NCBI GenBank assembly: GCA_937988705.1
Contig: CALKIA010000118.1
Location: 1-8,494, forward strand
Source of the DNA: an uncultured Chloroflexota bacterium
GTDB taxonomy: Bacteria; Chloroflexota; Anaerolineae; Aggregatilineales; Phototrophicaceae
DNA length: 8,494 nucleotides
Direction: 5' to 3'
This document shows positions 1 through 6,790 of the stretch, piece by piece. The position numbers and the translations under genes are program-made. Each line of letters opens with the position of its first letter. Position 1 is the first letter of the stretch. The notes below the pieces were generated by a model. The model saw only the letters and a list, made by a program, of their open reading frames with translations. It ran no database searches and was not told where the DNA came from.

Positions 1-86
1 CCCCTACAGACCCCATACCATCCGTTTAGAACCACGAACTAGCACCAATGGTTAGTAGAGGGGTTTGGGCTGAGGTTTACCGCTGT
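1..86. other. Short intergenic stretch at the left edge
   Basis: No gene is visible in this stretch, which lies downstream of the ROK kinase. The first bases, CCCCTAC at 1-7, are nearly complementary to GTAGAGGGG at 55-63, so the stretch could fold loosely. There is no convincing T-tract terminator for the kinase. CCCCTAC also occurs at 8420-8426 near the other end of the window, next to palindromic repeats, so position 1 may fall inside a dispersed repeat. Confidence 0.3.
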
Positions 87-998
87 CTACGCCTCTAGCG
101 CGGCCATCAACGCGGCGACCGATCCTAACCGGTCGCCCAACTGCGCCGGGATGATGCGGCAGACGTTCGCCGCGAGCGGCAGCGCCTCCGCGCGGACGAC
201 CTGGCGCGCCGGTTCGAGCAGCAGATTGCCAAGCACCGCGCCGAGCGTCCCGACGATCACCAGCTGCGGATTCAACACATCGACCAGCACGGCAATGCCG
301 CGACCGAGCCACTCACCCATTTCCTCTACCAATGCGACCGCATCAGCCTCACCCCTCAGCGCGGCAGTGATCACCGCGCGCGGCGTCGGCCAACGACCGG
401 GAAAGCGCGCTCCGGCCAAATTGACCAGTCCCGCGCCGCTGCACACGGCCTCCCACGAGCCAACTTTGCCGTAGGCTTTCAGACCGTGATCCGCGATTTT
501 GATGTGCCCCACCTCCCCGGCGAGATCATTCGATCCGCGATAAATCCGCCCATTGAGGATCAAGCCCGCGCCGAGTCCCGTCCCCATCGTCAGGAAGATC
601 AGGTTGTGCGCGCCCGCATCCCGGCCCGCGCCGAAACGCCATTCGGCCAACGCCCCGGCGTTCCCGTCGTGCTCAATGTAGACCGGCCAACCGAAGTGTT
701 CGCTCAAGCGCGCCTTGAGCGGCACGTTGTCCCACAGCGGCAGGTTCGGCGGCGCGAGGATGATGCCCTGCTCGATGTGCAGCGGCCCACCAATCGACAC
801 GCTGATCGTGCTTGGCTGATGCTGCGACCGCGCGATCAGCCGCATGGCGAGGTCAACCATGCGCGTAAGGGCCTGTTCAAACGGCACATCCGCGCCATTG
901 ATCACACTTTCATGCTGATAGATGGTGCCCGTCCGGTCACCCTCGACGACGCCGATCTTGCTGCCACCAATGTCGAACCCGATGATTGTTTCCAGCAT
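87..998 (-). CDS. ROK family sugar kinase (glucokinase-like), without the usual zinc cysteines
   Basis: This 303-aa protein is a cytoplasmic ROK-family kinase, expected to phosphorylate a hexose or N-acyl-hexosamine with ATP. The N-terminal phosphate-binding motif FDIGGSKIG is at residues 8-16. The catalytic Asp is D111 in EHDGNAGA. The ROK signature follows: GTGLGAGLILNG at 139-150, then GEVGH with the conserved His at 165. The length matches ROK kinases that lack a DNA-binding domain, and no HTH precedes it, so it is an enzyme rather than a NagC/XylR-type repressor. The start at 998 is chosen because GAGGGAG (1004-1010) sits 5 nt upstream and the conserved domain begins at once. The frame stays open to 1112 but adds unconserved residues. 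Oddity: where most ROK proteins have CxCGxxGCxE, this one reads KAYGKVGSWE (about 174-183), with all three cysteines replaced. The exact sugar cannot be assigned. It is divergent from the GH2 gene and may act on its product. Confidence 0.9.
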   Translation of the reverse strand: MLETIIGFDIGGSKIGVVEGDRTGTIYQHESVINGADVPFEQALTRMVDLAMRLIARSQHQPSTISVSIGGPLHIEQGIILAPPNLPLWDNVPLKARLSEHFGWPVYIEHDGNAGALAEWRFGAGRDAGAHNLIFLTMGTGLGAGLILNGRIYRGSNDLAGEVGHIKIADHGLKAYGKVGSWEAVCSGAGLVNLAGARFPGRWPTPRAVITAALRGEADAVALVEEMGEWLGRGIAVLVDVLNPQLVIVGTLGAVLGNLLLEPARQVVRAEALPLAANVCRIIPAQLGDRLGSVAALMAALEA

Positions 999-1039
999 CG
1001 CCACTCCCTCACCGACCCCATGAGTCATCCAATCTAAAC

Positions 1040-1059
1040 CAATTGATACCTCAATTGAT
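1040..1059. promoter_or_regulatory. Direct repeat CAATTGAT x2, possible operator
   Basis: CAATTGAT occurs at 1040-1047 and again at 1052-1059, a 12-bp period close to one helical turn. Each copy contains the palindrome CAATTG. The pair lies about 40-60 bp upstream of the ROK kinase start, where a regulator of the kinase or of the divergent pair could bind. No known regulator consensus was recognised. Confidence 0.25.
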
Positions 1060-1145
1060 GTTCCAAAGCACACTTCCGGAGAACGCCCCACGCTCCGATC
1101 TGGTGTTTGCAATCGGCGGTCGAGAATTTCAAAGCGTAGATCAAT

Positions 1146-1163
1146 CGTAGGATAAATCTTACG
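1146..1163. promoter_or_regulatory. 18-bp near-palindrome, candidate operator
   Basis: CGTAGGATAAATCTTACG pairs with itself at seven of nine positions, the exceptions being a G-T pair and the central A-A. It lies in the gap between the divergent kinase and GH2 genes, about 30 bp upstream of the candidate GH2 promoter. Size and symmetry suit a dimeric repressor or activator, but no regulator gene is in the window. This is an inference from symmetry and location alone. Confidence 0.3.
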
Positions 1164-1177
1164 TTTTCATGTGCAAC

Positions 1178-1208
1178 TTGTTAGGTATGATCATGACAAT
1201 GTTATCAT
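1178..1208 (+). promoter_or_regulatory. Candidate promoter for the GH2 gene
   Basis: A -35-like TTGTTA (1178-1183) and a -10-like TATCAT (1203-1208, five of six consensus bases) are separated by 19 bp, slightly long. The -10 overlaps an imperfect inverted repeat, TGACAATGTTATCA (1194-1207, five of seven pairs), a possible operator. The site is about 60 bp upstream of the GH2 start. The match is moderate and no transcript data exist. Confidence 0.3.
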
Positions 1209-1270
1209 TTGGCTGTTGGCATTCTCACTCATCATCCCAGACGTGCCGCCTATGTCTTGCGAGAGATTGA

Positions 1271-3028
1271 ATGACGACCTTACTCCGTTCTGAATATCCC
1301 CGCCCGCAGTTTGCCCGCCGTGAGTGGTTGAACCTGAACGGCACTTGGGATTTTGAATATGATGACCGCGATCTCGGCCTGAAAGAAACGTGGTATAAGT
1401 CAAACCGCGCCTTCAGCCAGCAGATCGTCGTCCCCTTCCCGTTTCAAAGCGAACTCAGCGGTATCAATGACCCGACTTTTCATGATGTGGTCTGGTACCG
1501 CCGCTCCTTCGAACTCCCCGGTGATTGGCAAACCAAACGCGTGCTGCTGCACTTCGGCGCGGTCGATTACCGTGCGACCGTGTGGCTCAACGGCGAATTT
1601 GTCAGAGAGCACGAAGGCGGGAACACACCATTTTACGCCGAAATCAATGCGCGGCCCGGTTGGAACACGCTCGTCCTGCGCGTCGAAGACCAGTCGACCG
1701 ATCTCGAACAACCCCGTGGCAAACAGTTCTGGAAAGCTCCGTCGGAGAGCATCTTCTACACGCGGACGACGGGCATCTGGCAAACTGTCTGGCTGGAACC
1801 AGTTGAGTCGGCGTACATTGAGCGCGTCCACATGACGCCGAACATCGACGATCTGGAACTCAAGCTGGAGTATCGCATCGCTCACCCCGAAGCCAGTCAG
1901 GAACTGGAAGTTGACATCCGCTATCATGGGCGCATCATGGCGCGCGAAACCCTGCAAGTTCAGACCATGCCCTACCGCGCGTCGTGTGTCATCACCCTGC
2001 CAGAACTGCACCTGTGGAGTCCCGAACAACCCAACCTGTATGACGTCACCTTGCGCCTTAAAGACGGCGACCGCGCCTTGGATGAAGTCGAGAGCTATTT
2101 CGGCATGCGCAAAGTCTCGACAGACGCCGGACAATTCCTGCTCAACAACGCGCCGTACTATCAGAAGCTGGTGCTTGATCAGGGGTATTTCCCGGACAGC
2201 CTGCTGGCCGCGCCCAGCGATGACGCGCTGCGGCAGGATGTCGAACTCACGAAGGCGATGGGGTTCAATGGGGTACGCAAGCATCAAAAGGTCGAAGACC
2301 CCCGCTATCTATACTGGGCAGATCAACTGGGTCTGCTGGTGTGGGGTGAGATGGCCAACTGCCATACCTTCGGCGACACCGCCATCCAGCGCCTCACTGC
2401 CGAATGGCAGGAGGTGATTGACCGGGATTACAACCACCCCTCAATTGTGGTGTGGGTGCCCCTCAACGAAAGTTGGGGTGTGCCGCATTTGGTCACCGAC
2501 AAGCGCCAGCCCGATCACGCGAACGCGCTGGTTTACCTCACACGCTCGCTCGATCCGACCCGGCTTGTCGTGTCAAATGATGGTTGGGAACACACCGTCA
2601 GCGACCTATGCACCATCCACGACTACACTGCGAATGACGCCATTGCGCGGCGCTATAAGACAGCCACCCGCGCGGTGGCGTCCAAACCTGCCAACCGCCG
2701 CATCTACCTACCCGGTTACACCTATCACGGCGAGCCGATCATCCTGTCAGAGTTTGGTGGCATCGCCTTTAAGCAGAGCGCGTGGGATGGCTGGGGCTAC
2801 TCTTCTGTCGAAGACGCGGACGAATTCACCCGCTGCTACCGCGAAGTCATGGAACTGGTGCTGTCACTGCCGGTGATCAATGGCTACTGCTACACACAGT
2901 TCTGCGATGTGGAGCAAGAAATCAACGGGCTGCTGACCTATGACCGCCGTCCGAAAATCGACATCGAACTCATCCGCGCAATTAATCAGGCGTGGCAACC
3001 GGTGGAGACGAGCGCTCAAAGGGTGTGA
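1271..3028 (+). CDS. Glycoside hydrolase family 2 (beta-galactosidase/beta-glucuronidase type), cytoplasmic
   Basis: This 585-aa protein has the usual GH2 layout. A sugar-binding jelly-roll domain covers about residues 12-178, with the typical opening LNLNGTWDF and VWLNGEFV. An immunoglobulin-like domain covers about 180-282, and a TIM-barrel catalytic domain about 283-575. The acid/base is E400 in WVPLNESWG, preceded by the conserved N399. The nucleophile is E494 in ILSEFGG. Both catalytic glutamates are present, so a retaining beta-glycosidase is expected. There is no signal peptide, so it should act on sugars already imported. Where many GH2 enzymes read R-x-x-H-Y-P before the catalytic site, this one reads RKHQKVEDP (336-344), so substrate specificity cannot be inferred from lacZ or uidA. 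The start codon at 1271 follows a modest GAGAG (1261-1265), and the conserved N-terminus fits this start. It is divergent from the ROK kinase and ends just before a strong hairpin. Confidence 0.93.
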   Translation: MTTLLRSEYPRPQFARREWLNLNGTWDFEYDDRDLGLKETWYKSNRAFSQQIVVPFPFQSELSGINDPTFHDVVWYRRSFELPGDWQTKRVLLHFGAVDYRATVWLNGEFVREHEGGNTPFYAEINARPGWNTLVLRVEDQSTDLEQPRGKQFWKAPSESIFYTRTTGIWQTVWLEPVESAYIERVHMTPNIDDLELKLEYRIAHPEASQELEVDIRYHGRIMARETLQVQTMPYRASCVITLPELHLWSPEQPNLYDVTLRLKDGDRALDEVESYFGMRKVSTDAGQFLLNNAPYYQKLVLDQGYFPDSLLAAPSDDALRQDVELTKAMGFNGVRKHQKVEDPRYLYWADQLGLLVWGEMANCHTFGDTAIQRLTAEWQEVIDRDYNHPSIVVWVPLNESWGVPHLVTDKRQPDHANALVYLTRSLDPTRLVVSNDGWEHTVSDLCTIHDYTANDAIARRYKTATRAVASKPANRRIYLPGYTYHGEPIILSEFGGIAFKQSAWDGWGYSSVEDADEFTRCYREVMELVLSLPVINGYCYTQFCDVEQEINGLLTYDRRPKIDIELIRAINQAWQPVETSAQRV

Positions 3029-3061
3029 AATGCAGCGCTAGTCGTCAAAACAGCGAATCAA

Positions 3062-3089
3062 AAAACGTCGGGGCATGCCCCGACGTTTT
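3062..3089. terminator. Bidirectional intrinsic terminator between convergent genes
   Basis: A perfect 28-bp palindrome is centred at 3075/3076. The core CGTCGGGGCATGCCCCGACG is flanked by AAAA on the left and TTTT on the right, giving a 12-bp stem with a CATG loop. It lies 33 bp after the GH2 stop and 15 bp beyond the end of the SIMPL gene on the opposite strand, so it can terminate both transcripts. The T-tract is short on the plus strand. On the minus strand it extends to TTTTTT. Confidence 0.85.
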
Positions 3090-3104
3090 CATAACACAGA
3101 CGAA

Positions 3105-3830
3105 TTACCCGCCGATGGCGAAGGTAATTTGCACCTGCACGCCGACGCTGAGCTGACCGCCCTCAACGGGCTGGAGCGCTGCCGCTTCCATCATGCCGCC
3201 CCCGCCCATGCCGTTATACATAAGCGGGATGCCGCTGTTGATGATTTCCTCGATGATGATCGGCTCACCCACGCTCAGGTCGAGTGCGCTCGCTAGTTGG
3301 TCCGCCCGCGACCGGGCATTTTCGACAGCCTGTACGCGGGCCGTCTGTTCCAGCGTCGCGGTATCGGCAATGCCGAACGTCAGGTTATAGATGGTGTTCA
3401 CCCCGGCATTCACGCCCGCGCTGATCACCTGCTCGACAGTGGTGATATCGCGCACGGTCAAACGCACGGTGTTGCGCACGCGATAGACGCGCGAGGAGAT
3501 CGAACCCGACTGATCGTAGCGATCTTCGGGATAGATGTTGACCCCGGTCGTTTGAATATCCGCCCGGTCAATTCCGAGTTCCAGCAGCGCGGCGATCACG
3601 TCGTTCATGGTATCGGCCGTTGAGGCGAAAGCTTGCGCCAAATCTTCTTCCACCAGTTCTACGCCCAGTTCGATGTAGGCGACATTCGGCTCACCATACG
3701 CAGTGCCAAAGCCGCTCACCGTGATCGTATTTTGTGGATAGACGGGGCTAATCTGTTGGGCGGAAGCCGCACCGATTCCCAGCGTCATCAATGCCAGCGC
3801 CGCCAGCACCAGAACCATACGTTTCAGCAT
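3105..3830 (-). CDS. Exported SIMPL domain protein (DUF541, YggE-like)
   Basis: This 241-aa protein has an N-terminal signal peptide: KR at 3-4, a hydrophobic core at about 5-20, and an ASA cleavage site before Q25. It therefore acts outside the cytoplasm, with no lipobox. From about residue 29 it matches the SIMPL/DUF541 family: ITVSGFGTAYGEPNVAYIELGVE at the start (given here in part as a family hallmark), then an LGIDRADIQTTGVNIYPE segment and a C-terminal QVQITFAI strand. A Gly/Met-rich patch (GMGGGGMM) lies near the end. The family is linked to oxidative-stress tolerance in E. coli (YggE) and to envelope roles elsewhere, but its biochemical activity is not established. The start at 3830 is chosen over an in-frame one at 3872 because AAGGAG (3838-3843) is 7 nt upstream and the signal peptide begins there. 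It appears monocistronic, converging on the GH2 gene. Confidence 0.88.
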   Translation of the reverse strand: MLKRMVLVLAALALMTLGIGAASAQQISPVYPQNTITVSGFGTAYGEPNVAYIELGVELVEEDLAQAFASTADTMNDVIAALLELGIDRADIQTTGVNIYPEDRYDQSGSISSRVYRVRNTVRLTVRDITTVEQVISAGVNAGVNTIYNLTFGIADTATLEQTARVQAVENARSRADQLASALDLSVGEPIIIEEIINSGIPLMYNGMGGGGMMEAAALQPVEGGQLSVGVQVQITFAIGG

Positions 3831-3837
3831 TTGTTCA

Positions 3838-3843
3838 CTCCTT
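3838..3843 (-). promoter_or_regulatory. Ribosome binding site fixing the SIMPL start
   Basis: AAGGAG on the minus strand lies 7 nt before the ATG at 3830. It decides between this start and the in-frame ATG 42 bp upstream, which would put charged residues ahead of an otherwise normal signal peptide. Confidence 0.8.
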
Positions 3844-3879
3844 AGATACATATTGTCACTCTCTGCTCTCAAGATCCAA

Positions 3880-4029
3880 GTTAATGGATAACGCTGCTCT
3901 CAGCCCACCCCCGACCCCTCCCCAAATTCGGGGAGGAGAGCCAGCAAAAGCTTTTTTCGCCCCTCTCCGCGCTTGCGGGGGAGAGAGTTTGGGGGTGTGG
4001 GATACGCGCAAAGGGCGCTTATCCATAAC
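3880..4029. repeat. Nested inverted-repeat element (MITE-like), about 150 bp
   Basis: The outer ends are imperfect inverted repeats: GTTAATGGATAACGC (3880-3894) against GCGCTTATCCATAAC (4015-4029). Inside, CCCACCCCCGA (3904-3914) mirrors TTGGGGGTGTGGG (3989-4001). Further in are a 7-bp hairpin around CTCCCCaaattcGGGGAG (3918-3935), a central palindrome AAAAGCTTTT (3946-3955), and a hairpin around CCGCgcttGCGG (3967-3978). There is no coding potential and no clear target-site duplication. The nested symmetry and C/G-rich arms differ sharply from the flanking DNA, which suggests a small dispersed non-autonomous element. It lies about 50 bp upstream of the SIMPL gene, so it might affect that gene's expression. 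Copy number elsewhere in the genome is unknown. Confidence 0.6.
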
Positions 4030-4119
4030 TGACACTCTTTAAGACGATGAAACGGCCGCGAAAGTTCCATCACTATACCATACATTTCAATACGCATTAC
4101 CAACACCTTCACTACGCAC

Positions 4120-4149
4120 AAAAAAAGAGGCTGGCACGTTCCCAGCCTC
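4120..4149 (-). terminator. Intrinsic terminator of the oxidoreductase-aminotransferase operon
   Basis: Read on the minus strand, GAGGCTGG and CCAGCCTC form an 8-bp stem with a 7-nt loop, followed at once by a run of seven T (plus-strand A at 4120-4126). It sits about 78 bp beyond the aminotransferase stop on the same strand. This is the classic Rho-independent form and marks the end of the operon. Confidence 0.9.
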
Positions 4150-4226
4150 CCATCTATTCTCAAAAAAGTCTATTTGACCCGCCCACGTCCGCGCACAAGG
4201 CGTGCCGACCGGGCGGAAGAAACATC

Positions 4227-5459
4227 TCAGTGAGCAGGTTCGGGCGCGATCACCGCGTGCAGCATTGTGCCGAGACGCTGAATGCCCGCTTGAATCATGG
4301 CGGGGCGCGCATTCGAGAAGTTCAACCGGAAGGTGTGCCCGCCCGCGGCCGCGCCGCCGACGAAGAAATCCGCGCCCGGCACATAGGCGACCTTGTGTTC
4401 GAGGGCCACCTTGAACATCTCGGTCATGTCGATGTATTCTGGCGCCTGCGCCATGAGGAATAACCCGCCGTCCGGCTTCGTCCAGCGCACGGCCTTCGGG
4501 AAGTAGTCCGCCATCGCTTCGAGCATGAGATCGCGCCGCGCCTCGTAGACGTCGCGCAGGCATTCGACATGCTGGTCGAGGAAACCATCGCGCGCAACTT
4601 CCGCGACGATCATCTGCGTGAGTGGGCTGGTGTGCAAATCGCTCGCCTGCTTCGCCTGCACCAGCTTTTCCATGATGCCGGGCGGCGCGGCGATCCAGCC
4701 GACACGCACCCCCGGTGCGAGGATTTTGGAGAAGGTGCCGAGATAGATTACGCGGCCATCGAACGTGGTCTTGCCCTCGTATTCGGCATCATATTCGTAC
4801 AGACTCGGGATGTCGTCGCCGCTGTAGCGCAGTTCACCGTAAGGGTTGTCTTCCACGACGATCCCGTCGAACTCGTCGAGCAGTTCCATAAGCGCGCGCC
4901 GCCGTTCCGCGGAGAGTGTGATGCCTTGCGGATTCTGAAAATTCGGCACGAGGTACAGCAGCTTGGGCTTCTCACGAAGAACACGGCGCAGCACATCCAA
5001 GTCCAGCCCGTCGTGATCGGTGGGGATAGTGTAGTAACACGGGTTATACGGTCGCCACGCGTGGAGCATGCCCATGTAGGTCGGATCTTCGACCACCAGC
5101 CCATCGCCTTCATTGAGCAGCACCTTGCCGATCAAGTCGATGCCCTGCTGCGCGCCGCTCACGATCAGAATATCGTCGCGTGTGACGTGCACGCCGCCCC
5201 GCGACATGCGTTCGGCGATCAGATCGCGCAGTTCGCGCACGCCTTCGCTCGCGCCATATTGCAGCGCTTCCGCACCGTGGTCGGTGAGAACTTTATCCGC
5301 CGCTGCTTTCACGCGTTCCACGGGGAAAAGTTCGGGCGCAGGCAAGCCGCCCGCAAACGAAATGATATCCGGGCGCTGCGTCAGTTTGAGGATTTCGCGA
5401 ATACTGGAGCGCGCCATGAGGTGCGTGCGTTCCGCGCATTTTCCATCCCAGTTCACCAT
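4227..5459 (-). CDS. PLP-dependent class I/II aminotransferase (2-aminoadipate/aromatic/branched-chain type)
   Basis: This 410-aa fold-type I aminotransferase resembles the LysN/ARO8-like group. The N-terminal ISFAGGLPAPELFP is at about 33-46. NFQNPQG has N176 and VVEDNPYGEL has D204 and Y207, all cofactor contacts. The Schiff-base lysine is K245 in GTFSKILAPGVRVGW, and R378 in FRLNFS should bind the substrate carboxylate. It interconverts an amino acid and its 2-oxoacid. No N-terminal wHTH is present, so it is not a MocR regulator. It is the last gene of the operon and its ATG overlaps the gamma-subunit stop by 7 bp. AGGAGG at 5470-5475 lies 10 nt upstream. An internal Met at residue 15 (MARSSIRE) could be an alternative start, since homologous sequence begins about there. 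Co-transcription suggests it feeds or drains the oxidoreductase's 2-oxoacid. The specific amino acid cannot be read from the sequence. Confidence 0.92.
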   Translation of the reverse strand: MVNWDGKCAERTHLMARSSIREILKLTQRPDIISFAGGLPAPELFPVERVKAAADKVLTDHGAEALQYGASEGVRELRDLIAERMSRGGVHVTRDDILIVSGAQQGIDLIGKVLLNEGDGLVVEDPTYMGMLHAWRPYNPCYYTIPTDHDGLDLDVLRRVLREKPKLLYLVPNFQNPQGITLSAERRRALMELLDEFDGIVVEDNPYGELRYSGDDIPSLYEYDAEYEGKTTFDGRVIYLGTFSKILAPGVRVGWIAAPPGIMEKLVQAKQASDLHTSPLTQMIVAEVARDGFLDQHVECLRDVYEARRDLMLEAMADYFPKAVRWTKPDGGLFLMAQAPEYIDMTEMFKVALEHKVAYVPGADFFVGGAAAGGHTFRLNFSNARPAMIQAGIQRLGTMLHAVIAPEPAH

Positions 5460-6013
5460 GATAAACAGCCCTCCTGGTGAGCCATGGTGACCGCGTCCGC
5501 GCCAGCGTCCAGCGCCTTGAGGTTGAGCGGCAGCTTATCGCGCTTGGACGAATGCGCGTCAAGCGCCCGCTTGACCGCGTCCAACGTGAGGACGGGGCTG
5601 GCGGTAATGAGCGCACCCATCAGCACCATGTTGCCCAGCTTGAGATCGCCCACCTGATCGGCAAGATCGGTCGCCGGGATGTAAAGCGTCGTGATGTCTT
5701 CACGGATCGACTGTTTGGTCACCAGCGAACTGTTGACCAGCAGCAGTCCGCCCACCGCGATCCGATCCACGTATTTGTCAAACGAAGGGTTATTGAACAC
5801 AACAGCGTGCTGCGGATGGGAGACGGCGGGGGAACCGATCACCCGGTCGCTGATGACGACCGAACAGTTCGCCGTGCCACCGCGCATTTCCGGCCCATAA
5901 GACGGAATCCACGTCACCTGCAAACCGGCGTCCAGCGCCGCGTAAGCGAGGAGCTGCCCCGCGAACATCACGCCCTGTCCGCCAAAGCCCGCGAAAACAT
6001 AGTCGTGCTGCAT
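5453..6013 (-). CDS. 2-oxoacid:ferredoxin oxidoreductase, gamma subunit
   Basis: This 186-aa protein is the gamma subunit (POR/KOR/VOR gamma, catalytic-domain III family) of a 2-oxoacid:ferredoxin oxidoreductase. The hallmarks are GFGGQGV at 9-15, then YGPEMRGGTANC at 39-50, and LGNMVLMGAL at 126-135. In the enzyme it packs against the alpha and beta subunits around the CoA/substrate site. Length is normal for a stand-alone gamma subunit. The ATG at 6013 lies 2 nt after the beta-subunit stop, with GGAGG (6021-6025) 7 nt upstream inside the end of the beta gene. This indicates coupled translation and equal stoichiometry. Its stop overlaps the aminotransferase start. The sequence identifies the enzyme class with confidence. 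The choice between 2-oxoisovalerate and 2-oxoglutarate type rests on the alpha subunit. Confidence 0.93.
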   Translation of the reverse strand: MQHDYVFAGFGGQGVMFAGQLLAYAALDAGLQVTWIPSYGPEMRGGTANCSVVISDRVIGSPAVSHPQHAVVFNNPSFDKYVDRIAVGGLLLVNSSLVTKQSIREDITTLYIPATDLADQVGDLKLGNMVLMGALITASPVLTLDAVKRALDAHSSKRDKLPLNLKALDAGADAVTMAHQEGCLSW

Positions 6014-6015
6014 GG

Positions 6016-6783
6016 TTACGCCTCCATCGCTTTGACCGAGTCCGCGATCTTGTAATCGCCGAGCGGATAAACGGGCAGCATCTCGGTTTCAATCCATTTG
6101 AGCGCATCGACCGGAGTCATGTCCCAGTTGGTCGGGCAGCTTGAGAGCAGTTCGACCATGCTGAAACCTAGACCATGCATCTGCACCTTAAGCGCCGTCG
6201 TGATGGCTTTCTTCGCTTTGCGGATGTTGGCGGGGTCATGCAAGGAGCGGCGAACGATATAGGCCGCGCCATCCAGCGTCGCGAGCATTTCGCTCATCCG
6301 AACGGGAAATCCAGAGCGGTGCACATCGCGTCCGAGCGGCGACGAGGTGGTTTTCTGGCCGGGGAGCGAGGTCGGCGCCATTTGCCCACCCGTCATGCCA
6401 TAGATCGCATTGTTGACGAAAATCACGGTGATGTTCTCGCCGCGACCCGCCGCATGCATAATTTCGGCTGAGCCGATCGAGACGAGATCGCCGTCACCCT
6501 GATAGGTCACGACCATTTTATCGGGCTGCACCCGCTTGATGCCGGTCGCCATGGCCGGGGCGCGCCCGTGCGCCGCCACGCAGCTATCGAGATCAAAAAA
6601 CTGGTAGGAAAACACCGAACAGCCGACCGGGGCGACGAAGATCGTTCTGTCTTGTACGCCAAGTTCGTCAATCACTTCGGCGAGCAAGCGGTGCGCGATG
6701 CCGTGGGTGCAGCCGGGGCAGTAGCTCGTCCGGGTTTCGAACAAGGCTTTGGGGTGGGAGTAAACAGGAATTTGCTGCATCAT
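6016..6783 (-). CDS. 2-oxoacid:ferredoxin oxidoreductase, beta subunit (TPP-binding)
   Basis: This 255-aa protein is the thiamine diphosphate and [4Fe-4S] subunit. Cluster cysteines are C22 and C25 (YCPGC), C55 (VGCS) and C216 (SSCPTN), the spacing known for KOR/VOR beta subunits. The TPP motif runs from GDGD (96-99) to NN (124-125), followed by IYGMTGGQMAPTS (127-139). HGRA at 73-76 is also conserved. It decarboxylates the 2-oxoacid on TPP and passes electrons through its cluster toward the delta-subunit ferredoxin. The first two codons are ATG ATG. GAGG in the upstream gene's TGA region is 5 nt from the first and 8 nt from the second, so initiation at 6780 is equally or more likely. It starts 7 nt after the alpha stop. 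There is no sign of decay. Confidence 0.94.
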   Translation of the reverse strand: MMQQIPVYSHPKALFETRTSYCPGCTHGIAHRLLAEVIDELGVQDRTIFVAPVGCSVFSYQFFDLDSCVAAHGRAPAMATGIKRVQPDKMVVTYQGDGDLVSIGSAEIMHAAGRGENITVIFVNNAIYGMTGGQMAPTSLPGQKTTSSPLGRDVHRSGFPVRMSEMLATLDGAAYIVRRSLHDPANIRKAKKAITTALKVQMHGLGFSMVELLSSCPTNWDMTPVDALKWIETEMLPVYPLGDYKIADSVKAMEA

Positions 6784-6790
6784 GATCGCC

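Noticed and set aside
486..1037. Plus-strand open frame of 183 codons
   Set aside because: It lies antisense to the ROK kinase, whose motifs are intact. Its composition is typical of a shadow frame in GC-rich DNA.
999..1112. N-terminal extension of the ROK kinase, possibly a DNA-binding domain
   Set aside because: The extra 38 residues do not resemble an HTH. A good Shine-Dalgarno precedes the start at 998, and the stretch overlaps likely regulatory DNA.
1400..2287. Minus-strand open frame of 295 codons
   Set aside because: It is antisense to the GH2 catalytic gene, shows no recognisable domain and has no ribosome binding site.
3831..3872. Upstream start for the SIMPL protein
   Set aside because: It would add 14 charged residues before a normal signal peptide. 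The strong AAGGAG site lies between the two starts and favours 3830.
3843..3872. TTGAGA / TATCTA promoter for the SIMPL gene
   Set aside because: The -10 matches only three of six bases and would overlap the ribosome binding site, leaving no room for a transcript leader.
4227..5459. MocR-type regulator
   Set aside because: The aminotransferase fold begins almost at the N-terminus and there is no winged-helix domain ahead of it.
4569..5480. Plus-strand open frame of 303 codons
   Set aside because: It is antisense to the aminotransferase. His-, Arg- and Val-rich translation without motifs marks it as a shadow.
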